From Achromobacter anxifer (GTDB taxonomy: Bacteria; Pseudomonadota; Gammaproteobacteria; Burkholderiales; Burkholderiaceae_B): a stretch of 64,000 nucleotides of DNA. The notes beneath the pieces were generated by a model. That model saw only the letters and a list, made by a program, of their open reading frames with translations, had not been told where the DNA came from and searched no databases. The position numbers and the translations under genes were made by a program. This document shows, piece after piece, positions 1 through 8,655 of this stretch; position 1 is the stretch's first letter; every line of letters begins with the position of its first letter. The stretch spans positions 1-64,000 of the forward strand of contig NZ_CAHLAR010000015.1 of assembly GCF_903652925.1 (NCBI RefSeq), in the 5' to 3' direction.

Positions 1-1053
1 AGGCGCCGGCGCGCGGGCCGTGCGGGCGGGCGCGGGCTGGGCCGTGCCGCGATCCATCACCTTGATGATGTGGAAGCCGTTGCCGCTCTGGATCAGGCCG
101 CTGACCTGGCCCTTCTGCAGATTGCTGACGGCCTGCACGAACAGGTCGGGCCAGCCGTCCAGCGGACGCACACCCATGACGCCGCCCTGCAGCGCTTCCG
201 GGCCATCGGACGCCGCGGCGGCCAGGCTGGCGAAATCGTCGCCGCGCTTGGCTTGCGCCAGCAGGCCTTCGGCCTTCTTGCGCAGCGCGGCCAACTGGTC
301 GGGCGACGCGCCTTCCGGCACGCGCACCAGGATCTGGGCCAGGGCGTAAAGCATGGGGCCGGAGGGCGCGGCGGCCTGCTCCGGCGCGGGTTCCGGCTGG
401 GCCTGCGGCTGCGGGGCCGCTTGCGGCGCGGCGCCGAACGCCGGGTTGCGGCGCTGGTCCTTCAGGAAGGCGTCGACTTCCGCGTCCGAGATGACGATGG
501 TCGAGTCCACCGCGCGCTGGCGCAGGCGATCCGTGCGGATCTCTTCGCGCAGCGACTTGCGGTAGGCGTCCCAGTGCGTGCCGGATTTTTCGATTTCCTG
601 GCGCAACTGCGCCACGGTGATCTTGTTGCGGCTGGCGATGGTCTGGATGGCCTGGTCGACTTGCGCGTCGTCCACGCGGATGCCCATCCGGTCGGCTTCG
701 TGGCGCTGCACGCGCTCCATGATCAGGCGTTGCAGCACCTGATGCTGCAGAGTCTGGTCGTCCGGCACCTGGATGCCGCGCGACTTCAGTTCGCCCGTAA
801 TGCGCTGGGTCGCCTCGCGCAGCTCGCGCAGCGTGATCACGTCCTTGTCCACGATCGCGGCGATGCCGTCGACGAACTGTTCGCGCTGCGGCGCGGGCGC
901 GGCGCTCTTCTGCGCGGGGGTGTTGGCCTTGGCGCCCGTATTCGCGCCCTTGCCGCCCTGCTCGGCCGCGTGGGCGACGGGCAAGCCGGCGCAAACGGCC
1001 AACAGCAGCGCATTGCCGGAGAGGCGGCGCAAAGAGTGCAACCTACGCATCAT
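1..1053 (-). CDS. surA: Periplasmic chaperone/PPIase SurA (C-terminal part outside window)
   Basis: SurA escorts unfolded outer-membrane proteins through the periplasm. Read on the minus strand from an ATG-ATG pair at 1053/1050, the protein opens with a signal peptide ending near an AHA site. The SurA N-terminal domain follows (GIAAIVDKDVITLREL is the hallmark start), then an Ala/Pro/Gln-rich linker and the first parvulin domain (LYALAQILVRVPEGAS, then GGVMGVRPLDGWPDLF and GNGFHIIKVMDRG). The gene runs off the left edge, so the second parvulin domain and the C-terminus are not visible. The start overlaps the lptD stop as ATGA, and a GAAAGG ribosome site lies inside the lptD end, so the two are translationally coupled. 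LptD is itself a SurA client, which fits the pairing. Confidence 0.95.
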   Translation of the reverse strand, partial: MMRRLHSLRRLSGNALLLAVCAGLPVAHAAEQGGKGANTGAKANTPAQKSAAPAPQREQFVDGIAAIVDKDVITLRELREATQRITGELKSRGIQVPDDQTLQHQVLQRLIMERVQRHEADRMGIRVDDAQVDQAIQTIASRNKITVAQLRQEIEKSGTHWDAYRKSLREEIRTDRLRQRAVDSTIVISDAEVDAFLKDQRRNPAFGAAPQAAPQPQAQPEPAPEQAAAPSGPMLYALAQILVRVPEGASPDQLAALRKKAEGLLAQAKRGDDFASLAAAASDGPEALQGGVMGVRPLDGWPDLFVQAVSNLQKGQVSGLIQSGNGFHIIKVMDRGTAQPAPARTARAPAP

Positions 1054-3494
1054 TCATACCTTTCAAATGTGGTCCCGGTCGGTACAGGCGGCGTGATGCG
1101 CGAGTAGCCGGGGATACTTCTGTTCAGCAGGTTCATCGGATCCGTGCCCAGGGCGCCCAGACCGGTCAGCTCAAGCTGGAAGAACAGTGCCGAGTTGGCG
1201 TCCGTGGCCGAAACCGCGTAGCGCTGGTAGACCATGCGGCCCACCCAGCAACAATCGCCCTTGTATTCCAGGCCGGCGATGGCCTGGGTCACGCGCGGAC
1301 CATCCATCGTGTTGGCAATCGTGCTGGAGGGACCGGAACGCAAAGAGTAGTCCACCCGCCCGACGCCGTACCAGCGCTTGCTGAACGGCCATTGGACGGC
1401 CAAGCTGACCTGGTTCTGGCCTTGCGGCTGGTAGTAGACGCCAGGCTGAGGGTCGCGCTGATAGCGATAGGACAGGGCCACCGTGGTCAAACGTTGCGGA
1501 GACCAGCGCGCGCTGACCAGGCCGCGCGACCAGTTGTTGTCATAGGGGTTGTACTGTGCGGCGACCTCGGTGCTGAGCGTGTCGGTCAGGGCCGCACTGG
1601 CGCCCACCAGGAAATCAGAACGCACGTTCTCTCGCGGCGTTTCGCCGGGCAGCGTGACCTTCTGGTCCTCGAAATACAGCCGCTGTGCCACAGCCAGCGA
1701 CAAGCGCTCGAAGCCGGTATTGGCGTCCAGCCAACGCGTCGTCAACGCCGCAGTCAGCTGGTTGGCGTTCGCGATTCGATCCCAGCCGCCGCTATAGATG
1801 TTTTCCTCGAACGCCTGCGAAAAGCTGAAATCGGCCAGGGATGTGTCGTAGACCGGCAGCTTGGACTGATTGCGGTACGGCACGTACAGGTAATACAGGC
1901 GCGGCTCCAGGGTCTGCGTGGAAGCCTTGCCGAACAACGTCGTGTCACGTTCGAAGATCAGGCCGGAATCCAGCGACATGATCGGCACCGTACGCGATTG
2001 CGACTGCGGATAACCGTAGGAAGTGCCCGCATTCGGGGTGCCCGCGTTGAGGCCCAGCCAGTCGGCGCCATACCAGTTGGTCTGGTACTGGGTGTAGTTC
2101 ACCCCAGCCTTCGGAACGATGAACCAGCCGGGACGGACGATCGGATAGGAAACCGTCGGGTACGTCTGCAGGCGATCGCCTTGCGGGCCGGTGCGCACGC
2201 CCTCCATCAAGGGTTTTTTGAAGCGCACCGCGGTCGATGTCCAATCGACGTCGAATCCGCCCCAGTCGTAGCGCGCGCCACGCAGGAACAGTTCAGGTTC
2301 CTTGTCGTATGGCGGCGACAACGGCGCGTCTGGATCCTGCAGCGTCTGGTACTTATAGACCTGGGCGTAAGCGCTCCAGTAGTTGGAAGCCCAGCCCACT
2401 CGCGCGCGTTGCGGCAAATAGGTCGTGGAAGCCTGATTCAACCCCAGCTGGGAAATATCGCGGAAATAGTTATCGTCCGAAACCTTGGCGAAATCCCAAT
2501 CCGCGTAGAACCCATGGGAAAACGTCTGCTGGTGGCGCCACCAGTACAACCAGCGATCAGTGCCGGTAATGTTGTCGTTGGGCAGGTAGGTGCCATTCAT
2601 GTCACCCGCGTAGCCATTGCCGAGATAACGGAACTCGCCACCCAGCTGCAGACCGCGCTTGGAAAAATAGCGCGGCTGTATGGTCATGTCGTAGTTCGGC
2701 GCCAGGTTCAGGTAATACGGAATCGAAAAATCGAAACCGCCCTGACTGGTCGTGCCGTAAGTCGGCATCAGGAAGCCCGACTTGCGTTCCTTCTTGACCG
2801 GGAAGGTCATGTAGGGCGACGCCAGGATGGGCACGTCCTTGAAGTACAGCACGCCGCTGCGCGCCACGCCTTCGTTCTCGTCGAAGTCGATGTCGACGGT
2901 CTTGGCCTTGATGTACCAGGACGGCGTCTCGCACGAGCAGCCGCTATATGTCACCGTTTGCAGCCGCATCTGCGACCGGCTGAAGATGTCCGCGTGCTCG
3001 GCGACCGCGAAGCCGCCATTGGCGCCCATCCAGAAATTGGGTTTTTCGATCTCGCCCGAAGACTTGTCGACGTTGAACTTGGCGCTAGGCCCAACCACCA
3101 GGGTGCCGTCGCGCATCATGCGCGCGCTGCCCTGGACGTCGACTGCGCCCGTGTCCTTGCGGTAGTTGATGCGATCGCCCTTGATTACGCTGTCAATGCG
3201 GCGCACCTGCGCGTTGCCCGTCAGGGTCAGGTCGGAATCGGGATCGCCGTCTATGGTGTCCGCCTCCATGAAGGCGGGAATGCTGTCGTCCGGCAGGCGG
3301 TGGATCCGCAGGCCCGGCGACGTGCGCAACACGGGAGTCGCCGAGGTCGACGACGCGGCGGGGACGCTGCCCTGGCTACCTTGGGCCTGCACGGCTCCGG
3401 CGGCGACACTGACAGCAGAGAGGATCAACCATCGAACCTTGCGCACGAGTGAAAACAGCCCTTTATGACGATGGTGGGAACGCGACACCGGCAC
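1050..3494 (-). CDS. lptD: LPS-assembly protein LptD (814 aa)
   Basis: LptD is the outer-membrane beta-barrel that, with LptE, inserts lipopolysaccharide into the outer leaflet. A signal peptide (hydrophobic residues about 21-38, AQA site) precedes an OstA/LptA-like jellyroll (residues about 70-200) and then a long Tyr/Trp/Arg-rich barrel ending in an aromatic-rich C-terminus. The cysteines that normally form the inter-domain disulfides appear as Cys186/Cys188 (GCSCE) and the adjacent pair Cys748/Cys749 (GDCCW). No Cys lies at the mature N-terminus, unlike E. coli with Cys31 and Cys173. The start is a GTG at 3494, with a second in-frame GTG two codons later. The gene is upstream of and coupled to surA, and diverges from amgK-murU as in Pseudomonas. 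Confidence 0.96.
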   Translation of the reverse strand: MPVSRSHHRHKGLFSLVRKVRWLILSAVSVAAGAVQAQGSQGSVPAASSTSATPVLRTSPGLRIHRLPDDSIPAFMEADTIDGDPDSDLTLTGNAQVRRIDSVIKGDRINYRKDTGAVDVQGSARMMRDGTLVVGPSAKFNVDKSSGEIEKPNFWMGANGGFAVAEHADIFSRSQMRLQTVTYSGCSCETPSWYIKAKTVDIDFDENEGVARSGVLYFKDVPILASPYMTFPVKKERKSGFLMPTYGTTSQGGFDFSIPYYLNLAPNYDMTIQPRYFSKRGLQLGGEFRYLGNGYAGDMNGTYLPNDNITGTDRWLYWWRHQQTFSHGFYADWDFAKVSDDNYFRDISQLGLNQASTTYLPQRARVGWASNYWSAYAQVYKYQTLQDPDAPLSPPYDKEPELFLRGARYDWGGFDVDWTSTAVRFKKPLMEGVRTGPQGDRLQTYPTVSYPIVRPGWFIVPKAGVNYTQYQTNWYGADWLGLNAGTPNAGTSYGYPQSQSRTVPIMSLDSGLIFERDTTLFGKASTQTLEPRLYYLYVPYRNQSKLPVYDTSLADFSFSQAFEENIYSGGWDRIANANQLTAALTTRWLDANTGFERLSLAVAQRLYFEDQKVTLPGETPRENVRSDFLVGASAALTDTLSTEVAAQYNPYDNNWSRGLVSARWSPQRLTTVALSYRYQRDPQPGVYYQPQGQNQVSLAVQWPFSKRWYGVGRVDYSLRSGPSSTIANTMDGPRVTQAIAGLEYKGDCCWVGRMVYQRYAVSATDANSALFFQLELTGLGALGTDPMNLLNRSIPGYSRITPPVPTGTTFERYE

Positions 3495-3615
3495 CCACGA
3501 AGGGCCAATGCTAACGGAAACGAGCCGGTATTATAGAGAAGCCGCGCCATAGGCCCAGACTTATGTGCTCGGAATACAAATTTCAGCAATTTTGCCTTTC
3601 TGACACGGATCTTCC

Positions 3616-4656
3616 TTGAAAAACGATCACGACCCCCGCCTGGAGCAGATCCGCAACTGGTTGGGCGGCCTGCCCGCCGCCCTGAATCTGGCCGTTGACA
3701 CGCTGCGCCCGGCGTCCGCCGATGCCAGTTTCCGCCGCTACTTCAGGCTGGATGCCGGCGAGCGTACCCTGATAGTCATGGACGCCCCGCCCGCCCACGA
3801 AGACTGCCGCCCGTTTCTCCATGTGGACCGCCTGCTGGCGGATGTCGGCCTGAACGTGCCGGCCGTGCTGGCGCAGGATCTGGAGCAAGGCCTGCTGCTG
3901 CTGTCCGACCTGGGCGAACAGACCTATTACCAGCGCATCCAGGCCGGCTTGTCCGACGGCGAACTGCAGACGCTGTACCGCGAGGCGCTGGCCGCGCTGG
4001 TCCGCCTGCAAACGGCGTCCACCGCCGGCCTGGGCACCTACGACACGGCCCGCCTGGCCGACGAGCTCAAGCTGTTCCCCGAATGGTTCGTGCGCAAGCA
4101 CCACGGCGTCGAGCTGGACGGCAAGACCGCGAACGCCCTGGACAAGATCTTCGCGCTGCTGTCGGCAAGCAACGGCGGCCAGGCCCAGGTGCTGGTGCAC
4201 CGTGATTACCACTCGCCCAACCTGATGGTCTGCGACCGGCCGCAGTACGGCCCCAATCCCGGCATCATCGACTTCCAGGACGCGCTGGCCGGCCCCATCA
4301 CCTACGACCTGGCCTCGCTGGTGACCGACGCCCGCACCACCTGGGAAGAGCCGCAGCAGCTGGACTGGGCCATCCGCTACTGGGAAATGGCGCGCGCCGC
4401 CGGCCTGCCGGTGGACGCGGATTTCGCCGAGTTCCACCGCGCCTATGAATGGATGGGGCTGCAGCGCAACCTGCGCATCCTGGGCGTGTTCGCCCGCCTC
4501 CACCACCGCGACGGCAAGGCCCACTATCAGGCCCACATGCCGCGCGTCAGCGGCTACGTCCGCCAGGTGGCCCAGCGCTACGGCGTTTTCGCGCCCCTGC
4601 TGCGCCTGCTGGACAAGCTCGAGAACCGCCAGGTCAGCGTCGGGTACACGTTCTGA
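3616..4656 (+). CDS. amgK: N-acetylmuramate/N-acetylglucosamine kinase AmgK
   Basis: This sugar kinase phosphorylates the anomeric position of N-acetylmuramate, the first step of the murein recycling route that bypasses de novo UDP-MurNAc synthesis and contributes to intrinsic fosfomycin tolerance in bacteria that have it. The 346-aa protein has the aminoglycoside-phosphotransferase fold: a lobe with SDASFRRYFRLDAG-type nucleotide contacts, the catalytic loop VLVHRDYHSPNLMV (HRDYHxxN, about residues 194-203), and the metal-binding IIDFQDA about 20 residues later. The reading frame opens with TTG at 3616 (GGAT upstream); no in-frame ATG lies near. It overlaps murU by one base (TGATG). The gene pair and divergent lptD support the call over a generic phosphotransferase. 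Confidence 0.93.
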   Translation: MKNDHDPRLEQIRNWLGGLPAALNLAVDTLRPASADASFRRYFRLDAGERTLIVMDAPPAHEDCRPFLHVDRLLADVGLNVPAVLAQDLEQGLLLLSDLGEQTYYQRIQAGLSDGELQTLYREALAALVRLQTASTAGLGTYDTARLADELKLFPEWFVRKHHGVELDGKTANALDKIFALLSASNGGQAQVLVHRDYHSPNLMVCDRPQYGPNPGIIDFQDALAGPITYDLASLVTDARTTWEEPQQLDWAIRYWEMARAAGLPVDADFAEFHRAYEWMGLQRNLRILGVFARLHHRDGKAHYQAHMPRVSGYVRQVAQRYGVFAPLLRLLDKLENRQVSVGYTF

Positions 4657-5342
4657 TGCGGGCCATGATCCTCGCGGCGGGCCGCGGCGAACGCATGCGC
4701 CCCCTGACCGACCGCCTGCCCAAGCCCCTGCTGTCCGTGGGCGGCCAGCCGCTGATCGTCTGGCATCTGCGGCGGCTGGCGGCCGCCGGCATCCGCGACA
4801 TCGTCATCAACCATGCCTGGCTGGGCCACGAGATCGTGCGCGCGCTGGGCGACGGCGGCGCGTTCGGCGTGCGGATCCGTTATTCGGCGGAAGAAACCGC
4901 GCTGGAGACCGCCGGCGGCATCGCCCAGGCGCTGCCCCTGCTGGGCGACGAACCCTTCCTGGTCGTCAATGGCGACGTCTGGTGCGACTGGGACCCAGCC
5001 GCGGCCCCCGATCTGGCTCGCGGCCTGGCCGGCGGCGGCGCCTGGCTGCTGCTGGTCGACAATCCGCCCCAGCATCCGGCCGGCGATTTCCGCCTGGAGG
5101 CCGACGGCGGCATCCACGCCCAGGGCGAACCGCGTTTGACCTTTGCGGGCATCGGCGTCTACCATCCCTCGTTGTTCGCCGACGTCCCCCGGGGCGCGGC
5201 GGCGCCCCTGGCGCCCTTGCTGCGGCAGGCCATGGCCCGCGGCCTGGTGCGCGGCGCGCGCCACATGGGCAAATGGACGGATGTCGGCACGCCGCAGCGG
5301 CTGGCGGACCTGGACGCCGAACTCAACGGCATGGCCCGCTGA
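4656..5342 (+). CDS. murU: N-acetylmuramate-1-phosphate uridylyltransferase MurU
   Basis: MurU converts MurNAc-1-phosphate and UTP to UDP-MurNAc, completing the salvage started by AmgK. The 228-aa product starts at the ATG overlapping the amgK stop. It shows the nucleotidyltransferase signature at its N-terminus (MILAAGRGERMRPLTD, then PKPLLSVGGQPLI), and the metal-binding Asp in VNGDVWCDWD (about residues 105-114). A longer open frame upstream is only read-through of the amgK region and is not used. It is distinguished from RmlA/GlmU-type enzymes by its short length, by having no C-terminal hexapeptide repeats and by its neighbour. Confidence 0.93.
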   Translation: MRAMILAAGRGERMRPLTDRLPKPLLSVGGQPLIVWHLRRLAAAGIRDIVINHAWLGHEIVRALGDGGAFGVRIRYSAEETALETAGGIAQALPLLGDEPFLVVNGDVWCDWDPAAAPDLARGLAGGGAWLLLVDNPPQHPAGDFRLEADGGIHAQGEPRLTFAGIGVYHPSLFADVPRGAAAPLAPLLRQAMARGLVRGARHMGKWTDVGTPQRLADLDAELNGMAR

Positions 5343-5474
5343 AGTCCACATATTTCACAATATCAAGGTGCGCAACCAGGATTTTCCGCGCACCCAACGG
5401 CCCCGGCTAACGGGGTATTCTCTAGCGCTTTGGCCCGCGCGCGGGCAGGCAAACATACAGGAAGTTTTCTAGGA

Positions 5475-6179
5475 ATGGGGATGTTCGGAAGATCGCAACG
5501 GGCTGTGTTCAAGCCCTCCGTGTACCAGCCCGGCCAACGCACGCGCCGCATGCCGCGCTGGCTGGTCCTGCTGCTGGTGGGCATCGCCCTGGGCGCCGGC
5601 GGCGTGCTCTTCCTGCAGACCAACTACGGCCCGCAGCGCCTGACGGTGGAGCAGTCCGAGCAACTGCACAGCGAGCTCAGCACGGCCAACCTGGAACGCC
5701 AGCGCCTGCAAAGCCAGCTGGAAGAAGCCACCCAGCAGCGCGACGCCAACAAGTCCGGCCATGAAAAGCTGACCACCGACCTGGCCGATGCCCGCAGCAA
5801 GATCGACACGCTGAACAAGGAACTGGTGCTGTTCCAGGACGCCATGCCCGCCGACCCGCGCGGCGGCAACCTGGGCATCCGCTCCGCCACCTTCAAGCGC
5901 GCGCCCGGCCTGCTGGACTATCAGGTGCTGGTCATGCGCGAGGACCGCCAGGGCGCGCCGTTCAAGGGCACGCTGACCTTCTCCATCGACGGTACCTACC
6001 CGAATGGCCGCGCCGCCACCGTCACGCCCGAAGGCCCAGCCCTGAACGTGGACCGCTACGACTACGCGCTGGGCCAGCTGAAACTGCCCGACGGCTTCAC
6101 CGCCAAGGTCGTGGTCCTGCGCGTGCTGGACGGCGCGCAAAAGCAGCAAGCCATGCGCATCTACTACGTGCGCAACTGA
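5475..6179 (+). CDS. Membrane-anchored coiled-coil protein (DUF6776-like)
   Basis: A protein of about 234 aa with a short basic cytoplasmic N-terminus, one transmembrane helix (RWLVLLLVGIALGAGGVLFL, about residues 30-49), a coiled coil rich in Gln/Glu/Leu (about residues 60-125), and a C-terminal beta-rich domain ending RIYYVRN. It is probably an inner-membrane protein with a periplasmic domain. Similar proteins are conserved in Burkholderiales and are listed as DUF6776; I recognise the pattern but no function. The start could be the ATG at 5475 or at 5481; AGGA lies 8 bases before the second, so either is possible. A strong terminator follows, so it is the last gene of its transcript. Confidence 0.7.
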   Translation: MGMFGRSQRAVFKPSVYQPGQRTRRMPRWLVLLLVGIALGAGGVLFLQTNYGPQRLTVEQSEQLHSELSTANLERQRLQSQLEEATQQRDANKSGHEKLTTDLADARSKIDTLNKELVLFQDAMPADPRGGNLGIRSATFKRAPGLLDYQVLVMREDRQGAPFKGTLTFSIDGTYPNGRAATVTPEGPALNVDRYDYALGQLKLPDGFTAKVVVLRVLDGAQKQQAMRIYYVRN

Positions 6180-6197
6180 CAGGCACGCAGCCGAGAA

Positions 6198-6226
6198 AAC
6201 CCGCCCCGATCCGGCGGGTTTTTTTT
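6198..6226 (+). terminator. Rho-independent terminator
   Basis: Stem AACCCGCC / GGCGGGTT with a 7-base loop, followed by eight T on the plus strand. It ends the transcript of the preceding membrane protein gene. Confidence 0.9.
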
Positions 6227-6234
6227 CGCCCTGC

Positions 6235-6284
6235 GAATATGGTTGCGCACACAACCTTCCGGGAATATAGTTGCGTACACAACC
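6235..6284. promoter_or_regulatory. Two operator repeats upstream of monooxygenase operon
   Basis: Two 22-bp direct repeats with 28-bp period (6235-6256 and 6263-6284) differ at only two positions. Each carries an imperfect palindrome, GGTTGCGCACACAACC and GTTGCGTACACAAC, preceded by GAATAT. They end 18 bases before the monooxygenase start, where a repressor would block transcription. The MarR-family gene at the end of the same operon is the obvious ligand-responsive candidate. Confidence 0.75.
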
Positions 6285-6302
6285 AATATACAAGGAGACA
6301 GC

Positions 6303-7928
6303 ATGCCTCTCCCCGCGCACGTTCCCGTCCTCATAGCCGGCGGCGGCCCCGTCGGCCTGACGCTGGCCGCCCTGCTGGCCGAATACGGCATCGCCTCCCT
6401 GACGCTGGAAGCCGACGACGACTATTGCAGCGGCAGCCGCGCCATCTGCATTTCGCGGCGCTCGCAGGAAATCATGGGCTGGGTCGGCGCCGACCGCCCG
6501 CTGACCGCCACCGGCCTGGCCTGGAGCGGCGGCCGCAGCTACTTCCGGGACCGCGAAGTCCTGCACTTCGAGATGCCGCAAGACCCGCTGCAACGCTATG
6601 CGCCCATGGTCAACATCCAGCAGTACGCGGTCGAGGAATACGCCCATCAGGCCATGCAGCGGCATCCGGACCTGGCTGCGTTGCGCTGGTCGGCGCGGCT
6701 TGCCGGCCTGCGCGCGGACGCCGGCGGCGTCACGGTCGAGGTGGATGCCGACGGCGGCCGCCAGACCGTGCGCGCCGACTGGCTGATCGCCTGCGACGGC
6801 GGCCGCAGCGCCGTGCGCGAAGCCATGGGCCTGAAGCTGGAAGGCATGCAATACGAAGGGCGCTACGTCATCGTCGACATCGAACAGGAATCCAGCCGCC
6901 CGGTGGAACGCCTGGCCTGGTTCGATCCGCCATCCAACCCCGGCTCCACCCTGCTCATGCACCGGCAGCCCGGCAATGTATGGCGGGTGGACTACCAGAT
7001 CCGCGACGACGAAGACCCCGAAGAGGCCGTCAAGCCGGAGAACGTGCTGCCGCGCGTGCAAAGCCATCTGGACATGATCGGCGAGACCGCGCCCTGGAAG
7101 GCGCTGTGGATCTCCATCTACAACGCCAAATGCCTGACGCTGGACAGCTACCGCCACGGCCGCGTGCTGTTCGCCGGCGACGCCGCCCACCTGGTGCCGA
7201 TCTTCGGCGTGCGCGGCCTGAACTCGGGCCTGGACGACGCCGGCAACCTGGCCTGGAAACTGGCCTGGGTGCTGAAGGGCCAGGCTCCCGACAGCCTGCT
7301 GGACAGCTACAGCTTCGAGCGCGTCCACGCCACCCGGCAGAACCTCGCCTATGGCGCCAAGAGCACCGAATTCATGGCCCCGCCGGACTTCGGTTTCCGC
7401 CTGATGCGCGAAGCCGCGCTGCGCCTGGCCCTGTCCGACGAGCGAGTGCGCCCGCTGATCAACCCGCGGCAGTCCGCGCCCATTTCGTACGACGCCTCCG
7501 CGCTGAACCTGGAGGACGGCGCGCCGCGGGCCGGCGCCGCCGCCGCGCCCGGCCAGCCCGCGCCCGAAGCGCTGCTGCAGGATGGCGATGCGCCGCTGCA
7601 CCTCAGCGCCTGCTTCGGCGCCGGCTTCGTGGCGCTGGCGCTCGAACCCGGCGCCCGACTGGCCGCGGAACTGGAGGCGCTGGCCGCCGCCACCCATGAT
7701 TCGCCCCATCCGCTGCGCCTGCTGCGAACCGGCGCCGGTGCGCTGGAGGACACACACGGACAACTGCGCCAGCGCTACGGAGCCGAACCCGGCACCGTCT
7801 ACCTGCTGCGGCCGGACGGCTACGTGCTGGGCCGCTGGAGCACGCCCGCTGCCACCACCCTGATCGCCGCCCTCACGCCCTATTACCCCTTGATATCCCG
7901 GAGCGTCCGGAAGGAAGGCCAAGCATGA
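6303..7928 (+). CDS. FAD-dependent aromatic monooxygenase (PheA/TfdB type)
   Basis: Flavoprotein hydroxylase of 541 aa, probably acting on a phenolic or aromatic acid with NAD(P)H and O2. The Rossmann motif VLIAGGGPVGLTLAALLAEYG is at residues about 9-29; the DG motif region is LIACDGGRSAVREAMG (about 161-176); the second FAD contact is GRVLFAGDAAHLVPIFGVRGLNSGLDDAGNL (about 286-316). The C-terminal thioredoxin-like domain usual for this subfamily is present but divergent. The start is the ATG at 6303, with AGGAGA nine bases upstream; the reading frame is open for 20 codons before it, through the operators. It overlaps the next gene by 4 bases. The substrate cannot be told from sequence. A paralogue lies at 58519-60168. 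Confidence 0.88.
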   Translation: MPLPAHVPVLIAGGGPVGLTLAALLAEYGIASLTLEADDDYCSGSRAICISRRSQEIMGWVGADRPLTATGLAWSGGRSYFRDREVLHFEMPQDPLQRYAPMVNIQQYAVEEYAHQAMQRHPDLAALRWSARLAGLRADAGGVTVEVDADGGRQTVRADWLIACDGGRSAVREAMGLKLEGMQYEGRYVIVDIEQESSRPVERLAWFDPPSNPGSTLLMHRQPGNVWRVDYQIRDDEDPEEAVKPENVLPRVQSHLDMIGETAPWKALWISIYNAKCLTLDSYRHGRVLFAGDAAHLVPIFGVRGLNSGLDDAGNLAWKLAWVLKGQAPDSLLDSYSFERVHATRQNLAYGAKSTEFMAPPDFGFRLMREAALRLALSDERVRPLINPRQSAPISYDASALNLEDGAPRAGAAAAPGQPAPEALLQDGDAPLHLSACFGAGFVALALEPGARLAAELEALAAATHDSPHPLRLLRTGAGALEDTHGQLRQRYGAEPGTVYLLRPDGYVLGRWSTPAATTLIAALTPYYPLISRSVRKEGQA

Positions 7929-8152
7929 ACAACGATGAACTGGACCAGGCCTATGCCGCCATGGCGCAGGCCCTGACGCGCGTCGGCGAACAACAGGCGC
8001 CGCTGTTCCTGTCGATCCTGAGCCTGTCGCTATTGGCCCGGCTGACGGACGCGCGCGATGCGGCCGCGCTGCTGGCGCAGGCGGAAACCGCCTGTCGCGC
8101 AGGAGGCCCTCTGGCACACTATCCCGCCCCCGCTCCCGCCCAGCCGACGTGA
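7925..8152 (+). CDS. Small DUF2783-like partner of the monooxygenase
   Basis: A 75-aa mostly helical protein whose start overlaps the monooxygenase stop (ATGA) and whose stop overlaps the MarR start (GTGA). The pattern LFLSILSLSLLARLTDARDAAALLAQAE resembles DUF2783 proteins, which sit next to flavin hydroxylase genes. The second flavin monooxygenase in this window also has such a partner (58323-58526). The function is unknown; a role in stability or assembly of the hydroxylase is inferred from the repeated pairing only. Confidence 0.6.
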   Translation: MNNDELDQAYAAMAQALTRVGEQQAPLFLSILSLSLLARLTDARDAAALLAQAETACRAGGPLAHYPAPAPAQPT

Positions 8153-8604
8153 ACCCGCCCGCCCTCGAACGATTCCTGACCTACCGCCTGCACGTGCTCA
8201 ACAAGATCACGGACAGGGACACGAATCGCGCCTATCTGGCGGACTGCGGCATTCCGTTGGGCGAAGCGCGCTGCCTGGCGGCCATCGGCCGCTACGCGCC
8301 CTTGTCCGTCAACGACCTGGCGCGCGCCGCCAATCTGAACAAGGGCCAGGCCAGCCGCTCGGCGCAGGCGCTGGTGGAACGCGGCCTGGTCGCGAAAACC
8401 CTGTCCGCGTCTGATGGCCGCGGCGTGGTGCTGGCCCCCACCCCGGCGGGCCTGGAGCAATACCAGCGCGTCATCGACCTGATCGCCCGCCGCAACGAGG
8501 AAATCTTCGGCTGCCTGGACGCCGATGAGCAGCGCCTGCTGGGCGACATGCTGGACCGCGTCATCGGCCATCTGCAGCCGGACGCGGACGGCGCGGAAGA
8601 CTAG
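8149..8604 (+). CDS. MarR-family transcriptional regulator
   Basis: A 151-aa winged-helix regulator starting at GTG 8149. The HTH is LSVNDLARAANLNKGQASRSAQALVERGLV (residues about 52-81) and the wing is SASDGRGVVLAPTPAGLEQYQRV. It is the third gene of a tightly overlapping operon with the monooxygenase, so it most likely controls that operon through the two repeats at 6235-6284 and is released by the substrate or product. No effector can be named. Confidence 0.88.
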   Translation: MNPPALERFLTYRLHVLNKITDRDTNRAYLADCGIPLGEARCLAAIGRYAPLSVNDLARAANLNKGQASRSAQALVERGLVAKTLSASDGRGVVLAPTPAGLEQYQRVIDLIARRNEEIFGCLDADEQRLLGDMLDRVIGHLQPDADGAED

Positions 8605-8613
8605 CGCCGGGTC

Positions 8614-8634
8614 GGGCTGCAAAACGCGCAGCCC
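8614..8634. terminator. Hairpin between convergent genes
   Basis: GGGCTGC / GCAGCCC stem with a 7-base loop, lying between the stops of the MarR gene and the convergent dehydratase gene. There is no long T run, so it is a weak or bidirectional terminator candidate. Confidence 0.5.
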
Positions 8635-8655
8635 TAACCCTGGCGCTGGCCCGCC

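Noticed and set aside
70-1107. Long plus-strand frame opposite surA
   Set aside because: It is the shadow of surA; the minus strand gives a full SurA signal peptide, chaperone domain and parvulin domain.
5469-8117. An 882-codon minus-strand frame opposite the membrane protein and monooxygenase genes
   Set aside because: Caused by high GC and codon bias of the opposite strand; Gly/Ala/Arg/His/Gln-rich with no domain, while the plus strand holds clear genes.
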